A stretch of DNA of 6,911 nt from Candidatus Sivonenia alaskensis PMM_0068 (GTDB taxonomy: Bacteria; Cyanobacteriota; Cyanobacteriia; Gloeobacterales; PMM-0068), in contig CASBPW010000281.1 in NCBI GenBank assembly GCA_949127685.1, forward strand, positions 1 through 6,911. The letters run 5' to 3'. The notes beneath the pieces were generated by a model, which saw nothing but the letters and a program-made list of their open reading frames with translations, did not search any database and was not told where the DNA came from. Positions within the stretch are counted from its first letter, which is position 1; the number at the start of each line of letters is the position of its first letter. A program made the position numbers and the translations under genes. Positions 6,078-6,911 of this stretch are shown here, piece by piece.

Positions 6078-6884
6078 TTAAAGGGTAATGAATTTCTGTA
6101 TAGCTATAGCAACTCCATCGTCTTCTACGCTAGGGGCAACCCAGTCTGCTTGTTCTTGAACTCTACTTGGGCCGCCCTGCATAGCGATTCCTAAGCCCGC
6201 ATATTCAATCATTTCTAAATCATTAAAATTGTCCCCAATGCAAATTACTTCGTCTGCAGTAATTTCTAATACTTTTTCTGCCAAGAATTTGACGGCATTT
6301 CCTTTACTGGCACTAGGGTGCGCTACTTCCACGAAAAAATCAGTAGAACGCGTGAGATAAAGCTCTTCTGGCTGGTATTTTTCTTTGAGCAAGGCAAGAA
6401 TTTCATCCATAAGCTTGGCATTTTTGCCCACGGCCAAAATTTTGGTCGGTTCTGCCGTCAAAACTTGAAATAGATCGGGAACCACTAAAGGGTCTACCCC
6501 TGAACGTTTGGCATAGGCCACCGTCTCTGGAGAAAGGCTTGCTACGTAGAGGGAATCGTTTAGATATACATGGAGAGAAACGTCCATCTGTGCAAGGAAA
6601 GAGAGGACTTCCAGAGCATACTCTAGGGGGACTGGCTCATGAAGGTAGACCCGATTGTCTTTGGGGTCCTTGATCAAAGCACCCTGATAGCTGATGAGCG
6701 GTAGAGGCGAATCTAGGAAGCGATGAAATCTCAGGGCCGAGCGATACATCCTTCCCGTGGCAATGGCGAGTTTAACTCCGGCTTGCTGTGCCTGTTTTAA
6801 GGCTTTTACCACAGGAGGTGTCGGGTTAGCAGTATCGCCTAGTATGGTTCCATCAATGTCTACCACCAAGAGCTTATAGTCCAC
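6078..6884 (-). CDS. Cof-type HAD-IIB family phosphatase
   Basis: This 268-residue protein is a haloacid dehalogenase superfamily hydrolase of subclass IIB, a group of cytoplasmic, magnesium-dependent phosphatases acting mainly on sugar phosphates and other small phosphorylated metabolites. All four catalytic motifs are present: motif I DIDGT with nucleophile Asp9 and acid/base Asp11, motif II ATGR (42-45) with Thr43, motif III lysine Lys194 in SKGNA, and motif IV GDNFND (217-222) with the metal-binding aspartates 218 and 222. The cap domain lies between motifs II and III, about residues 80-185, as in IIB proteins. Length is normal for the family. The start is GTG at 6884: the only in-frame upstream codons run back to a TAG at 6909-6911 without another start, and AGGAAG (6893-6898) sits 8 bases before the GTG. 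Substrate cannot be assigned from sequence. Confidence 0.93.
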   Translation of the reverse strand: MDYKLLVVDIDGTILGDTANPTPPVVKALKQAQQAGVKLAIATGRMYRSALRFHRFLDSPLPLISYQGALIKDPKDNRVYLHEPVPLEYALEVLSFLAQMDVSLHVYLNDSLYVASLSPETVAYAKRSGVDPLVVPDLFQVLTAEPTKILAVGKNAKLMDEILALLKEKYQPEELYLTRSTDFFVEVAHPSASKGNAVKFLAEKVLEITADEVICIGDNFNDLEMIEYAGLGIAMQGGPSRVQEQADWVAPSVEDDGVAIAIQKFITL

Positions 6885-6892
6885 GGAGTTTT

Positions 6893-6898
6893 CTTCCT
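6893..6898 (-). promoter_or_regulatory. Ribosome binding site of the HAD phosphatase gene
   Basis: AGGAAG on the minus strand, 8 bases before the GTG at 6884, is a good Shine-Dalgarno match. With the in-frame TAG at 6909-6911 it settles the GTG as the true start and shows the gene is complete within the window. Confidence 0.65.
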
Positions 6899-6911
6899 GA
6901 GGGTCTGCCTA

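Noticed and set aside
1..6911. HIP1 palindromes, CRISPR repeats, insertion sequence ends, tRNA genes
   Set aside because: Reading by eye found no GCGATCGC, no regularly spaced direct repeats, no transposase frame with inverted ends and no tRNA-like cloverleaf. An automated scan could still find degenerate copies.

Overview
The window looks like ordinary chromosomal DNA from a cyanobacterium. GC content appears close to 50% by eye. Three lines of evidence point to this group: a small GNAT acetyltransferase of the Ycf52/NSI type, a three-helix membrane protein of the DUF1230 (Ycf36/CGLD27) family, and a PriA helicase with cyanobacterial-style wording around its helicase motifs. Ycf52 and Ycf36 relatives are also found in algal plastid genomes. 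I could not fix the genus. I saw no copy of the HIP1 palindrome GCGATCGC, which many but not all cyanobacteria carry in abundance.

Layout from left to right: (1) carA, glutaminase subunit of carbamoyl-phosphate synthase, minus strand, cut off at the left edge before its C-terminus. (2) A 135-base divergent intergenic region. (3) A GNAT acetyltransferase gene, plus strand. (4) An 85-base convergent gap holding a strong hairpin. (5) priA, minus strand. (6) A nucleoside hydrolase gene, minus strand, directly upstream of priA and overlapping or nearly touching it, so the two probably share a transcript. (7) A DUF1230 gene, plus strand, whose start codon lies only 14 bases from that of the nucleoside hydrolase. 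(8) A small unknown gene, minus strand, whose stop codon overlaps the DUF1230 stop codon in the four bases TTAG. (9) A HAD-IIB (Cof-type) phosphatase gene, minus strand, complete, with a GTG start near the right edge.

The genes do not form one pathway. carA feeds arginine and pyrimidine synthesis, the nucleoside hydrolase would salvage nucleosides, priA restarts stalled replication forks, and the HAD enzyme probably removes phosphate from small metabolites. A loose nucleotide-metabolism theme can be drawn but is not demonstrated. The packing is tight: no gene-free stretch exceeds 135 bases. I found no tRNA, rRNA, insertion sequence, CRISPR array, prophage remnant or clear defence system. The least understood element is the 123-residue protein at 5601-5972, which has a zinc-ribbon-like C-terminus lacking one expected cysteine.
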